64,000 nt of DNA from Eucommia ulmoides (lineage: Eukaryota > Streptophyta > Magnoliopsida > Garryales > Eucommiaceae): positions 496,001 through 560,000 of the forward strand of contig JAENRU010000170.1 in assembly GCA_016647705.1 (NCBI GenBank), in the 5' to 3' direction. The position numbers and the translations under genes were made by a program. Positions 33,811 to 46,500 of this stretch are shown here, in pieces; within the stretch, counting starts at the first letter, position 1, and each line of letters opens with the position of its first letter. The notes under the pieces are model-generated. The model had not been told where the DNA came from. It worked only from the letters and a program-made list of their open reading frames with translations, and did no database searches.

Positions 33811-35500
33811 GGTCCCTTAATCATGAATGATATTGCCACCTGCAACTTCAAAGAATTTGCTACAAAAGTCAGATCAGAAAAGCTTCTTTTTTTTCATTTA
33901 AAAAAAAAAGGGGGAAAAAAAAAACCGATTCACCTGTTCCTGAAATCACGGAATTAAGTCACCTATTAAATTCACTATTATACTTTCACTTAAAAAAAAA
34001 AAAAAAAAGCTTCACCCTTAATTTTCATCCCCATTCCCTCCTACGTGCAATTGACTCATCTAGTAAGTTCCTCCACTCTTTCAGCCTCCGTTTGTTATTC
34101 GACAACCTCAAACACACACAAATATGTGTCAGAATTGATATTTACACACACAAACACAAACATTAACTGAAGTATGCAATTCAGAATTGATGTTTACACA
34201 CACAATCACACACCAAGAAGCAATTTTCATTTTTTTATTTTTTAGGTCTAATTATTATGTTATTTTTTGAAACCTGGCTTGTAGCTTGTGAGAAGGTCAG
34301 AGAGTGTTTGGTGTGCTTGCACTTCCAGAGTTAATAACCACTTGAGCTTTAGAATTAATGCGAAAAAAGTCTAGGAGAAGTATAAATAGAATAAAAAATC
34401 TGAGAACATAATAAAATCTGGAAATCGTACCTCTGTAATTCAACTATATGCTATTCCACCTCACCCCATCTAGTAACTCAGCCCAAAACGCCAACGCGTA
34501 GTCTGCCTCCCTCACGAAGTGCATGATGATATGCCAAAACACTTCGTTGTGAAGCCTCGAGTTCATGATGATGGTGTGTGGAACCACATCGCTCGAAAAA
34601 AATAAAAAATAAAAAAAAGTGGAACAATCTGCCAAAAAATAGAAAAATAATCAACTTTTTCGAAGTTGAAAACCGAAAGATCCTCAATAATTAAAAATAC
34701 AAAAAGGGGAAAAAAACAATTGTATGTATTTTATTGGATATTTTTTTACCCTAACAACAGCTGTAAGAAATTTTAAACAAAACAGGAGGAAATGGGGATG
34801 AAAATTGGAAACAAAAATAGAAACACTAAGCAAACAAAATAGAAACAGTTTGTCGGGAACAGAATTATGGGAATAGAACAGTAATGGTACAACCAAACAC
34901 TATCTTAAACTTCAAAATTCACATTCTCTTGCATTAACAGAAATTGCAAAGATTCAGATTTCCAAATAAAGCATTGATAGACTTATCCTTGCAACAAAAC
35001 ACTACCTTAAACTTGATAAAAGGTTGAAGGCAAAAAATTCAGGCCACTCAAAATGCCAGTGATGGCAATGATGGATGTGTGCCTCTCAAATTGCCAAAAA
35101 ATAGAATTGAACGAAAAAAAAAATTATAGAAATAAATAATTTCTATAGACATCAAAATTATATATTAATATTAGGTAAGGTAATAATCGCAATGTACTGA
35201 TATTTGAACACATAAACTATACTGAATAATATTAGGCAGAGATCATTCTTCCCAATATATCAATCGGGCATTATTCTAATACACCAACTCAACCAAATGT
35301 AAAAAATTACATTAGCACAACCAAGAAAACATGGGAATCTTTTTCTTTTGTTTTATTTTTTTTATTTTTTATTTATTATTCTTTTTTTATTTTAGGCGAA
35401 AGAAAATATAAAAATATATATATTAAAAAAAAATCTCGCTCACCCACCGTGAACATGTATAAATATCTATATAAAATATGTAATCTATCTATATAGATAA
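33811..35500. other. AT-rich DNA, no gene recognised
   Basis: Homopolymer A/T tracts, (CA)n near 34140-34215, and no convincing coding stretch. It may be part of the older Helitron. Confidence 0.45.
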
Positions 35501-37487
35501 AGAGAAACACAACAAAAAGGGGGAAGGAAAATAAGATAAATTATTGGTTCTTTCATCACCCTTCTCTTCCTCCATTGAAAACCCTTCATCAGCTACTCGA
35601 AACCCTAAACTCGAACCCCCATTTTGCTCTGATCGAAAGGTTATCACCGTCACCACATCACCGTCCCCGAGTCCCGCTTCTTCTTGGATCAGTCGACAAT
35701 TCAAGTCCAAACACATATACTATACTGAATTTCCATTCTAAATTTCAAATTTCATATTCCTTATTCTTCTCTATCTTTATCTATCTCCCTGTGATTATTC
35801 TGAAGCTAAATTTATAATTTCTTTACAGAACAGGCAAAGCAATTATGGTTTTCTAAATTTTGTTAAGATTAACTAGTAGGATTTCACGAAACATTGAACT
35901 GGGTATCAAACTTCTTCCTTGAGTTGCAGTGATTTGATAATTAATTTGATGCGTTATCTCTGTAATTTAATGGATTACACTACAGTTTTATGTTTTACGG
36001 ATTAGGGAAGAACTGTTATTACACGGGCAGAGATCAATTGAAGAAACAGAAATTTGAGAATAAGGTGCTCTTGAGTAGCTCAACAACTGTTTAAAAATAT
36101 TAGGAGAAGAATATCAAAGAAAAACATGAATAAAAATTAATGCAAAAGATGGAAAGGGAAACTTACATTAGGAGAAAACAAATCACTGCAAAAGAAATAC
36201 ACACATAATTCTCGAATATCAGCAATGAAATTGAAAAACCGACTGTAATAAGATGGAAACAATAAAACAAAAACAAAACAGAAGTTGGTGACCCACTATA
36301 ACAAAACAAAAACACACAAAAAAAAGATAGTTTGATGACTAATATAAAATTAATTTGTGAAAATTCTTCATAAATAGACCACACAAAAAATAACTTGAAT
36401 TGTTCAACAAACAATTAATTTTATCCTCCCCAGCCTCTCTTATAATGATATAATCTGAAACCATAAGATATAATAGAGAAATGATCTCAATCAAAATTCA
36501 ACGAAGAGCATACAAAGCAACAACTTTAATTGCAAAACTAAATAAATCAGCTTTATGATAATATGGCTGATAATTCAAAACCTGCAGTGGAGGTTGAGAG
36601 CAAATATCAGTATTAATGATTCCCTCAGCTCACTATCTCTCACGTCAGCTCGTTTACAAATAATAGAGGTAGTGTTTGGTTCAATCCAAGAAAATAACTT
36701 ATATTTAACTAAGTGCTACCTAAAATAATTCAGTAGTGTGTTGTAATAGACCATACCAATTTTAATAGATGTGAAATCAAGACAAATGGACCTTAAATTA
36801 TTGGACAAAACCCAATAATTGAAAAATAACTTTTAGATGTGAAATCCAGTAGAATCTTGAGCTAACAATGTTTGTGCTTGTGCTTTTGCTGATGTTGCTC
36901 CTCATGATTCAAAACTGTAAAACAGAGAGCAAAATTCAATGTTATCATAAATATGGAAGAAACTCAAGAAATAGGGATTTGATTTCACTTGAACTACATG
37001 TAGATCTACAATTAGATCGATGATGGTGGATGGCTGCTATGTGGGATAGTGTAGGGGGATGGCTAGATCTGGGCAATTCAAACCCAAATATGGAAAATCG
37101 AATGTGGATCTGGTCAAATCGTGGCTGTGATGGTGGAAGAGAGCGTGGGTGTTGGTGGTGGTGGAAGTGGTTTGGGTTCGTGGTCTTGGGTGAGAAGGCC
37201 TTCAAGGGTCGTTGGTTCAGCGACTGAGAGAGTGAGATAGATAGACAGATGCGATTGAGAGAGAGGGTCGTGCATCGATTGAGAGAGCGAGAGAGCAAAG
37301 AGTACCTGTGTGCCGTGATGGCGATGAACGGCGACGGTGGTTGCTTCAGGTCCGACATCCTGAGCGTCGGAGTTGACGCAATCGTCGAAAAGTCTCCATC
37401 CTGGCATCGGAGAAAATCACTTGGTGGAGGAAGCGACGTGGGAACGAGAAGATGAGATGAGGAATAAATATCCGTATTTATTCATTC
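35500..37487. other. Intergenic/transposon DNA with two gene-like islands
   Basis: 35540-35740 looks like a 5' exon (C/T-rich, cgaaaccctaaactcgaacc), with overlapping frames of about 65-80 codons that I do not recognise. 37030-37450 is GC-richer, with GAGAGA-type repeats and overlapping frames on both strands. Such islands are common near Helitron 5' ends and in captured promoters. No complete gene is seen. Confidence 0.35.
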
Positions 37488-37534
37488 AAGGTAACTAAAA
37501 TTTCGGGACGAAATCTCTTTTAGGGGGGAAGGGT
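37488..37534 (+). mobile_element. Last internal bases of a Ty3/gypsy element, with polypurine tract
   Basis: ATTTCGGGACGAAATC followed by TTTAGGGGGGAAGGG is the usual end of plant Ty3/gypsy (chromovirus-like) coding DNA and the polypurine primer for plus-strand synthesis. It immediately precedes the LTR. Everything upstream of about 37488 is missing, so the element is 5'-truncated. Confidence 0.75.
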
Positions 37535-38151
37535 TGTAAGACCCGATATTTGCATGTGCATATTCCTAGTTGCATTTTATAACATTTAGAAAAAGAACGG
37601 GGTGCATTGTGCTATTTACTATTTACTTTAAAAAAATTGGGAATTATGGTGACATTTAAAGGTTTGACTATTAAAATTTTAGGGGTTATTATGGTATTTA
37701 AAAGTTTAATTTAAAAAAATAAAAATAAAAAATAATAATAATATTTAGGGGGTCAATTGTCATTTTTAAATACTAATTTAAGTTTGGGTTTAAATTAAAT
37801 GTTAAAAAGTTAAGGGGGGATTTTATGTAATTTTAGCTCTTACTAGATGATCAAAAAATGAAAACAAAGGAAAAGAAATAATAAAATCAAGGAAAATGTG
37901 GGTAAAAGAGGACCCACGTGTCTTGATCATGCACCAAAAGATTAAAAAAAAAAAAGGGAGAAAAAATGAGAAGTGTACACACACACACATATATATTATC
38001 ACTATATATTCCTATAGGTATTCGGCTGGAAAAAAAAAAAAGAACAAATCATACAAGTAAAAAAAAAAAAAAAAGGGGGAAAGAACCATAAACTTGCTGG
38101 AACAAGTTCTCCTATTTTCTTGTCCAGGTATATATACACACACATGTAGGC

Positions 38152-38201
<50 letters not shown>

Positions 38202-39718
38202 AAAAATAAAATATATCACGTTTAATTCATGTGATTATTTATACGAATAAGTATACATGTATATTTATATGTCAAAAATATATACGTGGGTTCGAGAAAA
38301 TATAGTAGGTATAAATATATCAAATTTGCGAAAAATACAAATTAAAATAGAAATTGTAAATTTCATTAAACGACAATTTTTAGTATTTCGTCAACTAATA
38401 AAAATTTTAACAGTTGATTAATATTTTTTTACAAATTAAATTATTAACGCGAAATTTTTGTAATCGTTACTATAATAATTTTCGTACAGTTAATATTGAC
38501 ATAAGAAAATTGGACATATAATAATTTCGTATAATAAAAAATTTGGAGAATGGGAAAGTTTGCATTTTAGGGCCATGCATTACATAGTAGATTTATTTTA
38601 AATAAATTATTAATTTAGGCCTTATCATTGTTAGGTTCACTGGCGACGACGACGCGTAGTATTTCGGTGATAGTGTTTTTGGGTAGCGCGGCAATCGAGG
38701 TGAGTGTATTGTCTTCTATGTAAATTGAAAAATTATATTTTTGTATAAATTGTGGATTTTTTTTTTTAATTAAAATGAACGGTTCTATAATTTATGTAGA
38801 TCAAGTAAATTTTTAAAAGTGAAAAGAGAATTTTATTATCCGACTATGCTATAGTTGTTTTCTCGTTAGAAAGGCATGTCTTGTGAGATATGGATTACCT
38901 ATCAAGCAAGACCTGCATGGTGAATATATGTTGTTATCTATCAGGCAAGTCTTGCAGGGTGAATATATGTTGTTATCTATCAGACAAATCATCAGAGTGG
39001 ATATTTGTTGTTATCTGTCAGGTAAGTCCTGCAGGGTGGATATATGTGGACCTGTAGGAGTGCAAATCGTGCGGGTGGCTACCCCTACCATTGGGGATAT
39101 GAAATGACCCTAGTATTGATAGTCACTTTAGTTGGCACAATTGTACAGGTTACGATACCGTCGTAACTCCCGATCGTGAGGTGAAACGATCCTATGCCTA
39201 GTAAAAAATATGAGTGCGGTATTTTATTATATGTCGAAATGTTTGGATTGGTTGATCTAAATACATTATTTTATTGTAATGATGACAGTGAAATTTTATC
39301 CCGGCATGATATGCGGTTATATTATATTATATTTTGAAAAATGGTATTTGATAATTATGCTTGATCCATGATATAATTTTATATTATGAAGACAATACAC
39401 CGATAAAATATTTAGTTTCAGGTGTTGTACCTTTGAGTGGGTCCACTACTGACACTAGGTAGAGTTAAGAGGTGGTGTCATTTTGGAGAATGGGTCGGAC
39501 AGATGTGAATCGTGAAAGGTTTTTTTTTTTTTTTTTTTTTTTGTGAATATTTGGGACGAATGTATTACCGAATTTTGAAGTAAATAAATATATTTTTGAA
39601 AAAAAAAAATTAGAGCAGTGCGTGTGTATATATGTATATATTTGTTGATCGGTCAGATAACGTTAAGTCGATGTCATGCCCGACCTCGAGTAATGGGGGC
39701 CTGGGGAGGGGTGTGACA
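37535..39718 (+). mobile_element. Ty3/gypsy-type LTR, 2.18 kb
   Basis: It begins TGTAAGACCCGATATT and ends GGGGTGTGACA (TGT...ACA), directly after a polypurine tract, so it is a 3' LTR. It holds a (TA)n tract (38156-38196), poly-A/T runs and an internal minisatellite (38900-39055). No frame codes for a protein. No matching 5' LTR lies in the window. Confidence 0.8.
38900..39055. repeat. Minisatellite in the LTR, about 39-41 bp x 4
   Basis: Units contain tatcaggcaagtcttgcagg, gtgaatatatgttgttatc with small changes, four in a row. The translated frame is repetitive and not a gene. Confidence 0.8.
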
Positions 39719-39941
39719 AAAATGTTCTTACTTAGAGGGTCATGTGCCACGCATGACCCTTTTTTCATTTTTTAAACGATGTCAACGATTTATCATTCAT
39801 TGCAACGATTGAAATATTTTAGGGTGTCATGTGTTGAAATTGAAACCACAAAGACCAATGTGGAATTGGGGTCAAACTCTAGGGGTAAAAAGTGTGAAAA
39901 GCCCTTTTATGTAAACATAATTTATAAAACACAATTATTTA

Positions 39942-40476
39942 GGTGGCGTCTGGTAACCGTTTCTGTTTCTGTTTCCATTCCAGCAATGGGATGAGATGGG
40001 ATAAAAAATTTGTTTCCTTCTTGGGAGTAGAATCGCATTTGGTAACGATAATTTTTTTTTTTTTTTTTTGAGAAGAAAATTGCATTTGATAACGATTTTA
40101 TCCTAAAATCAAATATATTTTTTTTTTGAGATTTTTTTTTTGTTTTGGCCGGACGGCGGCGGCGACGGCGATGGTGACCGGCGGGTGGGTGACGGTGGTG
40201 ACTGGCGACGGTCGCCGGAGATGGCCATCGGACGGCGAGGGCGGGCGGCAGGCGACGGGGGATGAACAGTAACAGGTATTGGGAATGGAATGAAAATAAT
40301 GAGAAACAACTTTTTTTTATTTCTCATTTTTTAAGAAAAAAATGGGTACAGTTCCCAAATGGAAATGAAATGGAAACGAGAACAAAAATTACCAAACACT
40401 ATTTCCAAACAAAATTCCCAAAAATCTGAGAATGGAATGAGAATTTTTGGAATGGAAACGGTTACCAAATAGGGCC
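39942..40476. mobile_element. Harbinger-like MITE, 535 bp
   Basis: Flanked by TTA at 39939-39941 and 40477-40479. The ends GGTGGCGTCTGGTAACCG and GGAAACGGTTACCAAATAGG are inverted, with a 13-bp exact core TGGTAACCGTTTC. Subterminal AATGGAATG/CATTCC repeats resemble the MITE in the RLP. A CGG/GGC-rich core (40145-40265) gives only low-complexity frames. Confidence 0.8.
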
Positions 40477-40649
40477 TTAGTCATTTTTTTGCTTTCTATA
40501 TAGATGAAAAATTATATATTGGAAAAATATTGTTTTTAATCCTGATATCAAAATAAAGACCGAAAAATATTGGGTGACCCATATAAACCCCAAGTTGTTC
40601 GATTCTTCATATGAAAATGATGGATTCTGTAAACAAAAAAATTCTCAGT

Positions 40650-40870
40650 CGTCAATACTGACAATTAGAAAGTATAAATATTTGTTGGGGAGTCGTCGTA
40701 CGCTTACATGACATGCATCGAACACGGACACACGAGTGGCATGACGTGATACATACGGGATATGTATCCGCATGTCTTAACGAAGCAGATCGGACACGGC
40801 TGGGACATGCCGACGGATATGTCTGGCCACGTTTTATGGATACAATAGGATTAAATTTTATATTTAAAAA
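40650..40870. repeat. CG-containing dispersed sequence, probable transposon remnant
   Basis: Rich in acacggacac, gatacatacgggatatgtat and tcggacacggctgggacat, with internal near-palindromes. Composition differs from the flanks. Short frames on both strands are mutually overlapping and unconvincing. Confidence 0.35.
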
Positions 40871-41014
40871 TATAATGGGTGACATATGTAAATAAAATAA
40901 ATGGTAAAAAAATGAAAAATATTACAAACTGTATAATTGAACGCCTCGAAGTTCGTGAACCCCAACCGCAGGCGGCCTTCCAGGTTCTGAACTTTCGTCT
41001 TCGTCTTCGCACCT

Positions 41015-41085
41015 GCTCCGGCCGTCCAGATCACACCGCCGGCCGTCCAGACCATCATTGCCACACCGCCGTCTGTTCAGACCGT
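41015..41085. repeat. GC-rich direct repeats upstream of SEC10
   Basis: Two copies of ccggccgtccagaycacac and a looser third (ccgtctgttcagacc), just upstream of or inside the SEC10 promoter/5' leader. Function unknown. Confidence 0.55.
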
Positions 41086-41119
41086 GACTGATTCATTGAT
41101 GTGTCAATTTAGAGCTGAA

Positions 41120-41318
41120 TTTATTGCTGGTTCGCCATTTATGTTGTAATTTAGTTTCTTCTGATCTCTCTCCATCTTCGCTCCAAAGCTGCTCCGAAGC
41201 TCTCTTTCGCTTTCGCTCCGATCACCAGGTTCAACGAGCAGGAGGGGGTGGAAGAAGAAGAAGCTACAACGAGGAATCTATTTCCATTGTTGAGCTCACT
41301 CATTTGATCACTTAAGAG
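41120..41318 (+). other. SEC10: Probable non-coding first exon (5' UTR) of SEC10
   Basis: A pyrimidine-rich leader (TTTCTTCTGATCTCTCTCC, CTCCAAAGCTGCTCC) ends at a good donor, AAGAG/GTATAG, at 41318/41319. A stop codon in frame with the SEC10 ATG (TAA in ACT TAA GAG ATG after splicing) shows that coding starts in the next exon. The transcription start is not visible precisely; 41120 is a guess. Confidence 0.55.
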
Positions 41319-42744
41319 GTATAGATTTCCAATTAATTCTGTTCATGCAATGTCTATGGTAGACGTATATCCTAGATTAATTGGAGAATTTTGGCTTATA
41401 TATGAAATCGAATCAATACTTGGATTCGAATTGATTTTGTTCTTTGAATTTCGAACTGAGTGTGCCACAGAATAATAAGTTTGAACTACAAGCGCATTGA
41501 CAGACCTAATTGCAAAGAGACAATGCTATGTTTTATGTATGCGGACGTGGCAGGGAGTGTTTATATCTTGTTACACGCACATATGCTTACTTGTTGCTTT
41601 AATCTCCCATAAAAAATGTTTTCCTTACTTATTCTTTCTCATCTTCTGCTAATTGAGCTATGTTCTCTGCTAATCTAATGGTATCAACGAAATTGCAACC
41701 AAAATGGGGCCCAAATCTGACTTAAATGGTTGAGTTTTTAGCCTTAGTATGTAAGAATTATGAATTGTGATTTGAATAAATAAAGCAATTAAAATTCAAT
41801 TATTGTGTCGTGTTTCTCTGTGGTACCCATTTCCTCTATTGGTTTCTATGTTTCGCAGGATTTGTTTTCTCAACCAAATCGATATCTTTTGGTTTTGGCA
41901 TGTTGAAAAATGGATTTGGTCAGTTTGGTGTAAGCTTCAACCCTCTAACTGGACAAAAGAACCAATTAGAACACATTCTTAAACCTCATCATGGCCGATA
42001 ATAGGATTGTTTGTCTGAATTTGTCTATGGTTACAGTTTGTTAAGGAGAATTTTTATGATGTGTAATTGTTTACACTTTTAGTTTCATGAGGTTGGGCTT
42101 GCTACTGAAATTAAGTAGATATTTTAATCTTGCTCGGATTGATAGCTATTATGGGTTTGATATTTGATTGCTGAATCGTGTTAGAAATGAAATAAAATAA
42201 CTATTGAAGTTTTGCCTAGTCATCACTGAGTTTTTTCCTTTCCTTTTTTTCTTTTAGAATTGGTGCCGTGCAACAAGGTCATTACTCTGAGACTATGTAT
42301 ATAAGCCTTGTGGTTCACCTTTTTCTTTTTGTCTAAGACACTCATTGTGCCTGCTGACATTATTAAATTTTTAATGAAAGTAGCTAGTCCAGCTATCTGC
42401 CCCTCAAGCTGTCTTCCCTCTTCTTAGGGGGGCTAAAACCACTATTCCCACACACACGTGCATCAATGAGTCTGCTTCTCCTTGTTTTGTTTTTCTCGCC
42501 CCGTGTGTTCTCTCTCTCATTGTTGTTGTTCCTTTGAAATTAATGGTAAAGTCAATTGTTTCAAACGAATTCGTGCAACCTTTTTACCCCCATTTTGGTT
42601 ACTTGGAAATTTAAAGGAAGATGAAGAGGCTGAACTCCAAGTCATGTTTTATGATGTGTTGGTTTCTTAATAACTTTACCTACTATTGGACCATGTCATG
42701 GAAATTTCAAATCCGATGATGATACATTTACTTTAAAGAGTTTA

Positions 42745-42975
42745 AACCTGAGACACCCCTTGTCATTTTACCAAGGACACCCCCAGTTATTTTTATAATA
42801 CTTGAGATATCCCTTGTCTTTTCAACTTGGTAACCTATGACACCCTCCATCACATTTTGTTGACAAAATTACCCTTGTAGGTTACAACATAATATTTTTT
42901 TGTTATTTATTTCATGTAGTTTTTTTAATTTTTAATTTATATTTTCTACAGTCTGTCTCTCCCTCTCTTGTTTTC

Positions 42976-43006
<31 letters not shown>

Positions 43007-43430
43007 GTTATGTTATTGTATCAATATAAAAAAAGAAAAAAGAAACAAACAAAAAAAAAAACTTTTTTGATTTCTAAATTTAATCTTTTCTTTTTGTTTT
43101 ATTTTATGTTGTTCATTTTCTAATTTTTTACTTTTGATATTTTTGTATTTTCTATAAACACCATATGCAAAAATAAATGAAAAATAATATAATAGAAAAT
43201 ACGGAACAAAAGCAAAAAATAGAAAACAAAAGAGAAAGATACAGAGTAGAAAATAGAAAATAAAAACAAAAACAAAAGGTAGAAAATAAAAGAATACGAA
43301 AAAAATATGTTACAAGGGTATTTTTGTCAACAAACGTCATAAGGGGTGTCTCAAGTATTAGGAAAATGATAGGGGGGTGAGCTTAACAGTTATCGAAATG
43401 ACGGGGGCGTCTTAGGTAAAAACTCATACT
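42745..43430. mobile_element. Foldback MITE-like element in SEC10 intron 1
   Basis: The left arm gagacaccccttgtcatttt, cccccagttatttt, acttgagatatccctt, gacaaaattacccttgta is mirrored on the right by tacaagggtatttttgtcaa, aaggggtgtctcaagtatta, gacgggggcgtctta. The two arms are about 150 bp and the centre is A/T homopolymer-rich. No target duplication was pinned down. Confidence 0.65.
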
Positions 43431-43537
43431 TTAAATAAATGGACTAAAGATGGGGCTGGAGGTCAAACATCTTACATCTGACAGTTTATCTGCTAAGTGT
43501 GTAATGTTTAAATTCTTCTTCTTTATCCGTGAATTAG

Positions 43538-46500
43538 ATGAAAGAGAGTAGAGATGGAATCCAGGCTGATAGATACTCGAGATCTCCGTCCAATAATTCT
43601 CATCCACTTGTTCTTGACATAGAAGACTTCAAGGTAAGGCTTCTGATACAGTCCATTTCCATGTGTTGGTATTTCTAAGATAGATATTTGCTCGTAAATA
43701 AATAACTTGACACCATAAAATATTTGTTCAAATAGGGGGATTTCTCATTTGATGCATTATTTGGGAACTTAGTATATGAGCACCTGCCTTCTCATCAAGA
43801 AGAAGAAACAGATTCATCTGAAGGACATGGAAATGTCGCTGGAAATGATTCTCTACTGAATGGGAATTTGCGGAATCCATCTGATGCAGGGAAATCAGCC
43901 CAAGTGCTGTCAACTCCTTTATTTCCAGAAGTAGATTCTTTATTATCTTTGTTCAAGAATTCTTGTATGCAGTTGATTGATCTACGAAAGCAGGTATATC
44001 TTTAGGTTTATGCTTGTATGCTGCGTCATTATGTTCTAAAAGCTGAAAGAATTAGTCGTTTTTGGTGAAAGATTGATGGGAAGCTCAACAATTTGAAGAA
44101 AGAGGTCAGTGTTCAAGACTCAAAGCATCGGAAAACACTATACGAGGTTTGTTACTGATGGACATTTATGCCTTAACAAAATGTATACAAGCATGCAATT
44201 GCACTTCTTTATAGATTGAAAAATTACACCAATGAGTTCATAAACGTTGCGGAACCCATGAACATATGCATATATCCATACATGCAAGTAAGTATGCACA
44301 TCCACACACAACACTATAGTTATCAAACATACACATTAGTCTATATATTGGCATGAGTTGTGTTCTAATAATAACTCTAATGACATATAGTAGATTAATA
44401 CAAAAACAACAGTGAAGCAACAACAAAGCCACTATCATAATTCATATAGCTAAGCAGGGTTGGCAGTTGGTGTTTGCCTAATTCTAAGTAGTTATTACAG
44501 TTTGCTAGTAAAGCTTCATTTATCCTACTATGCATACAATAAACAGAGGGAACGGCGAAAAAGTCAGGAATGAAATGGACTGCTACTCTAAAGGCTTCAA
44601 CTTTTATATTTAATGGTGGGATTACCTCAGCCCACATGCTTCATTCTTCCTCACCTTTATAGAATTTCCGAACAACAATTACAGTTCATTTGACTTGGCT
44701 CTCTCTCTTCTATTTCCTCGCACGAGTTGACCCGCTTCTCCTTTCCCCACAAACCTTACACCTGGTCCATGTTACACCATACCTCTGCTCCACACCACAA
44801 ATTACTAAAAAACCCTGTTTACTTTGACCACCTCAACAAATATAATAAAAAAATTACCTACAGTCCCCTCAAAAAGCAGTTGCTGAATCCTTTTCTCCAT
44901 TTGGCTCGGTTAAGGACAATCTTTTCGATTACATTGGTTTCACCTAATCTTCACAATTACCATGACTCATTTAACTATTTGTATATGGAAGATGAGCTGG
45001 AGATATATCATTGCACTGTTTCTTGTGTTCTCGGAAACTGATCCAAGATTACACCTTCTCCTTTACATGGATCAATGATCTAAGCTTGTGATCATACTTG
45101 GATGCCCATACTTGTTGGTATCCCTTGGATACTGCTTGATGAATCTAAATCTACACATGGATAACTGAGATGCACTTTCACTGAAATTTGTATATATTTC
45201 AATTTCCAGCTGGAGAAAGGCGTCGATGGATTGTTCGATAGCTTTGCTAGATTGGATTCTCGTATTTCTAGTGTTGGACAAACTGCTGCCAAAATTGGGG
45301 ATCATCTGCAGGTATCATGAAATAATGTTTGATCATGTAACAGCTCTCAGTCCATTTATACTTGCTGTTTTGCCAATCATCCAGCCACCATATTTTTTGG
45401 GACTCGTGTTAGTATTCTTATGTTCAATATTTCTTGTTAGAGTGCAGATGCTCAACGAGAAACTGCTAGCCAAACAATAGAGCTCATAAAGGTACTTTTA
45501 GCAAGTGCACCTAGTCTATGTCATCCTTTACCTATAATTTCTAAAACCATTTGGTTGGTGCCATGCTGCAGTACCTTATGGAGTTCAATAGTAGTCCGGG
45601 TGACTTGATGGAGCTTTCACCTCTATTTTCCGATGACAGTCGTGTTGCGGAGGCTGCTTCAATTGCACAAAAATTGCGTAAGATAGCAACAATCTATATG
45701 GACCCTTTAACAATTATCCATGTTCTGTCTCATTAGTTACATGATCGTTAAGATTTAATCAACAACTTTTGTTAGTTGGTTCCTAGAAGGAATGGATTCC
45801 ATTCCGTTCTATTGGAATATAATTCCATTACCGCCTCCGAGGCGTGCCCATAATTTTTTAACATTTTTCAGTTACTAAATATGGTTTTGTGGAGAGAGGA
45901 AGGTGTTGTGGGCGGGAACAGGGTACATTAATAAATTATTCGCCACTTCATTTGGGGTGGGTTTTCTCAATAAAAGTTGACATGGTTTTAAGTGTTTTAC
46001 ACTATAGTTTATTGGCTATTGGGTCCATACAAAAAAACTCCCATCTTTCTAATATATGGTCATGTATAATCTATGATAAATATAATGTAATGAGTTTTTC
46101 TATATTGATCATTGTTTTTTTAAGAATTGGGTGGGATGGGTCTCGTGTAGGTCAATTAGGGTTGTTGCACATGTGCCCAGTTGAGGCCAGGTTCTACTGT
46201 TCCTTTGTTGTATATTTTTAGATTTTAAAGGCTACCTTTCTTCTTAAAAAAAGGTATTTTAAGAATGGATGATGCTGTCTGGGTCAAAGTTTAAAAAACT
46301 CTTTCACTCTCTCTTTTGTTTTCTTTTCTTTTTACAGTTTTCCCTCTTCAAATCTAGAATCCCGAAGCTATTTGAGAGATCAAAATGAAACTTTGTGTAT
46401 TGCGTACTTAACATTGATAAAACCATAGCTTTTGCACTGCAGATATTGATAATTTTATGTTGGCATCAGTATGCAACATTTCCTGATAATTGAAATGACT

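Larger units (their letters stand above)
32636..33830 (-). mobile_element. Older Helitron, 3' part
   Basis: The minus strand ends CTAG at 32636, followed by T. Beside it is a decayed version of the same hairpin (32645-32667): the right arm GGCACGGGG is intact, while the left arm carries C-to-T/G-to-A type changes. The 3' end is only two bases from the 5' end of the younger Helitron (32633), and both have the same orientation. I could not place the 5' end; a weak candidate TCTATATAG lies near 35500, so the end given here is arbitrary. Confidence 0.6.

Noticed and set aside
37030..37455. Possible genes of 65-137 codons on both strands
   Set aside because: Mutually overlapping and low-complexity (GAGAGA-type), with no domain or splice evidence; left as an unannotated island.
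38883..39107. 74-codon frame in the LTR
   Set aside because: It is a translation of the 39-41 bp minisatellite.
41124..41315. Possible N-terminal extension of SEC10 in the first exon
   Set aside because: The frame lacks a proper ATG and ends before the donor; after splicing, an in-frame TAA precedes the ATG at 43538.
44727..45041. 104-codon frame in a SEC10 intron
   Set aside because: Not flanked by splice sites in the right phase, absent from the expected protein, and without recognisable similarity.
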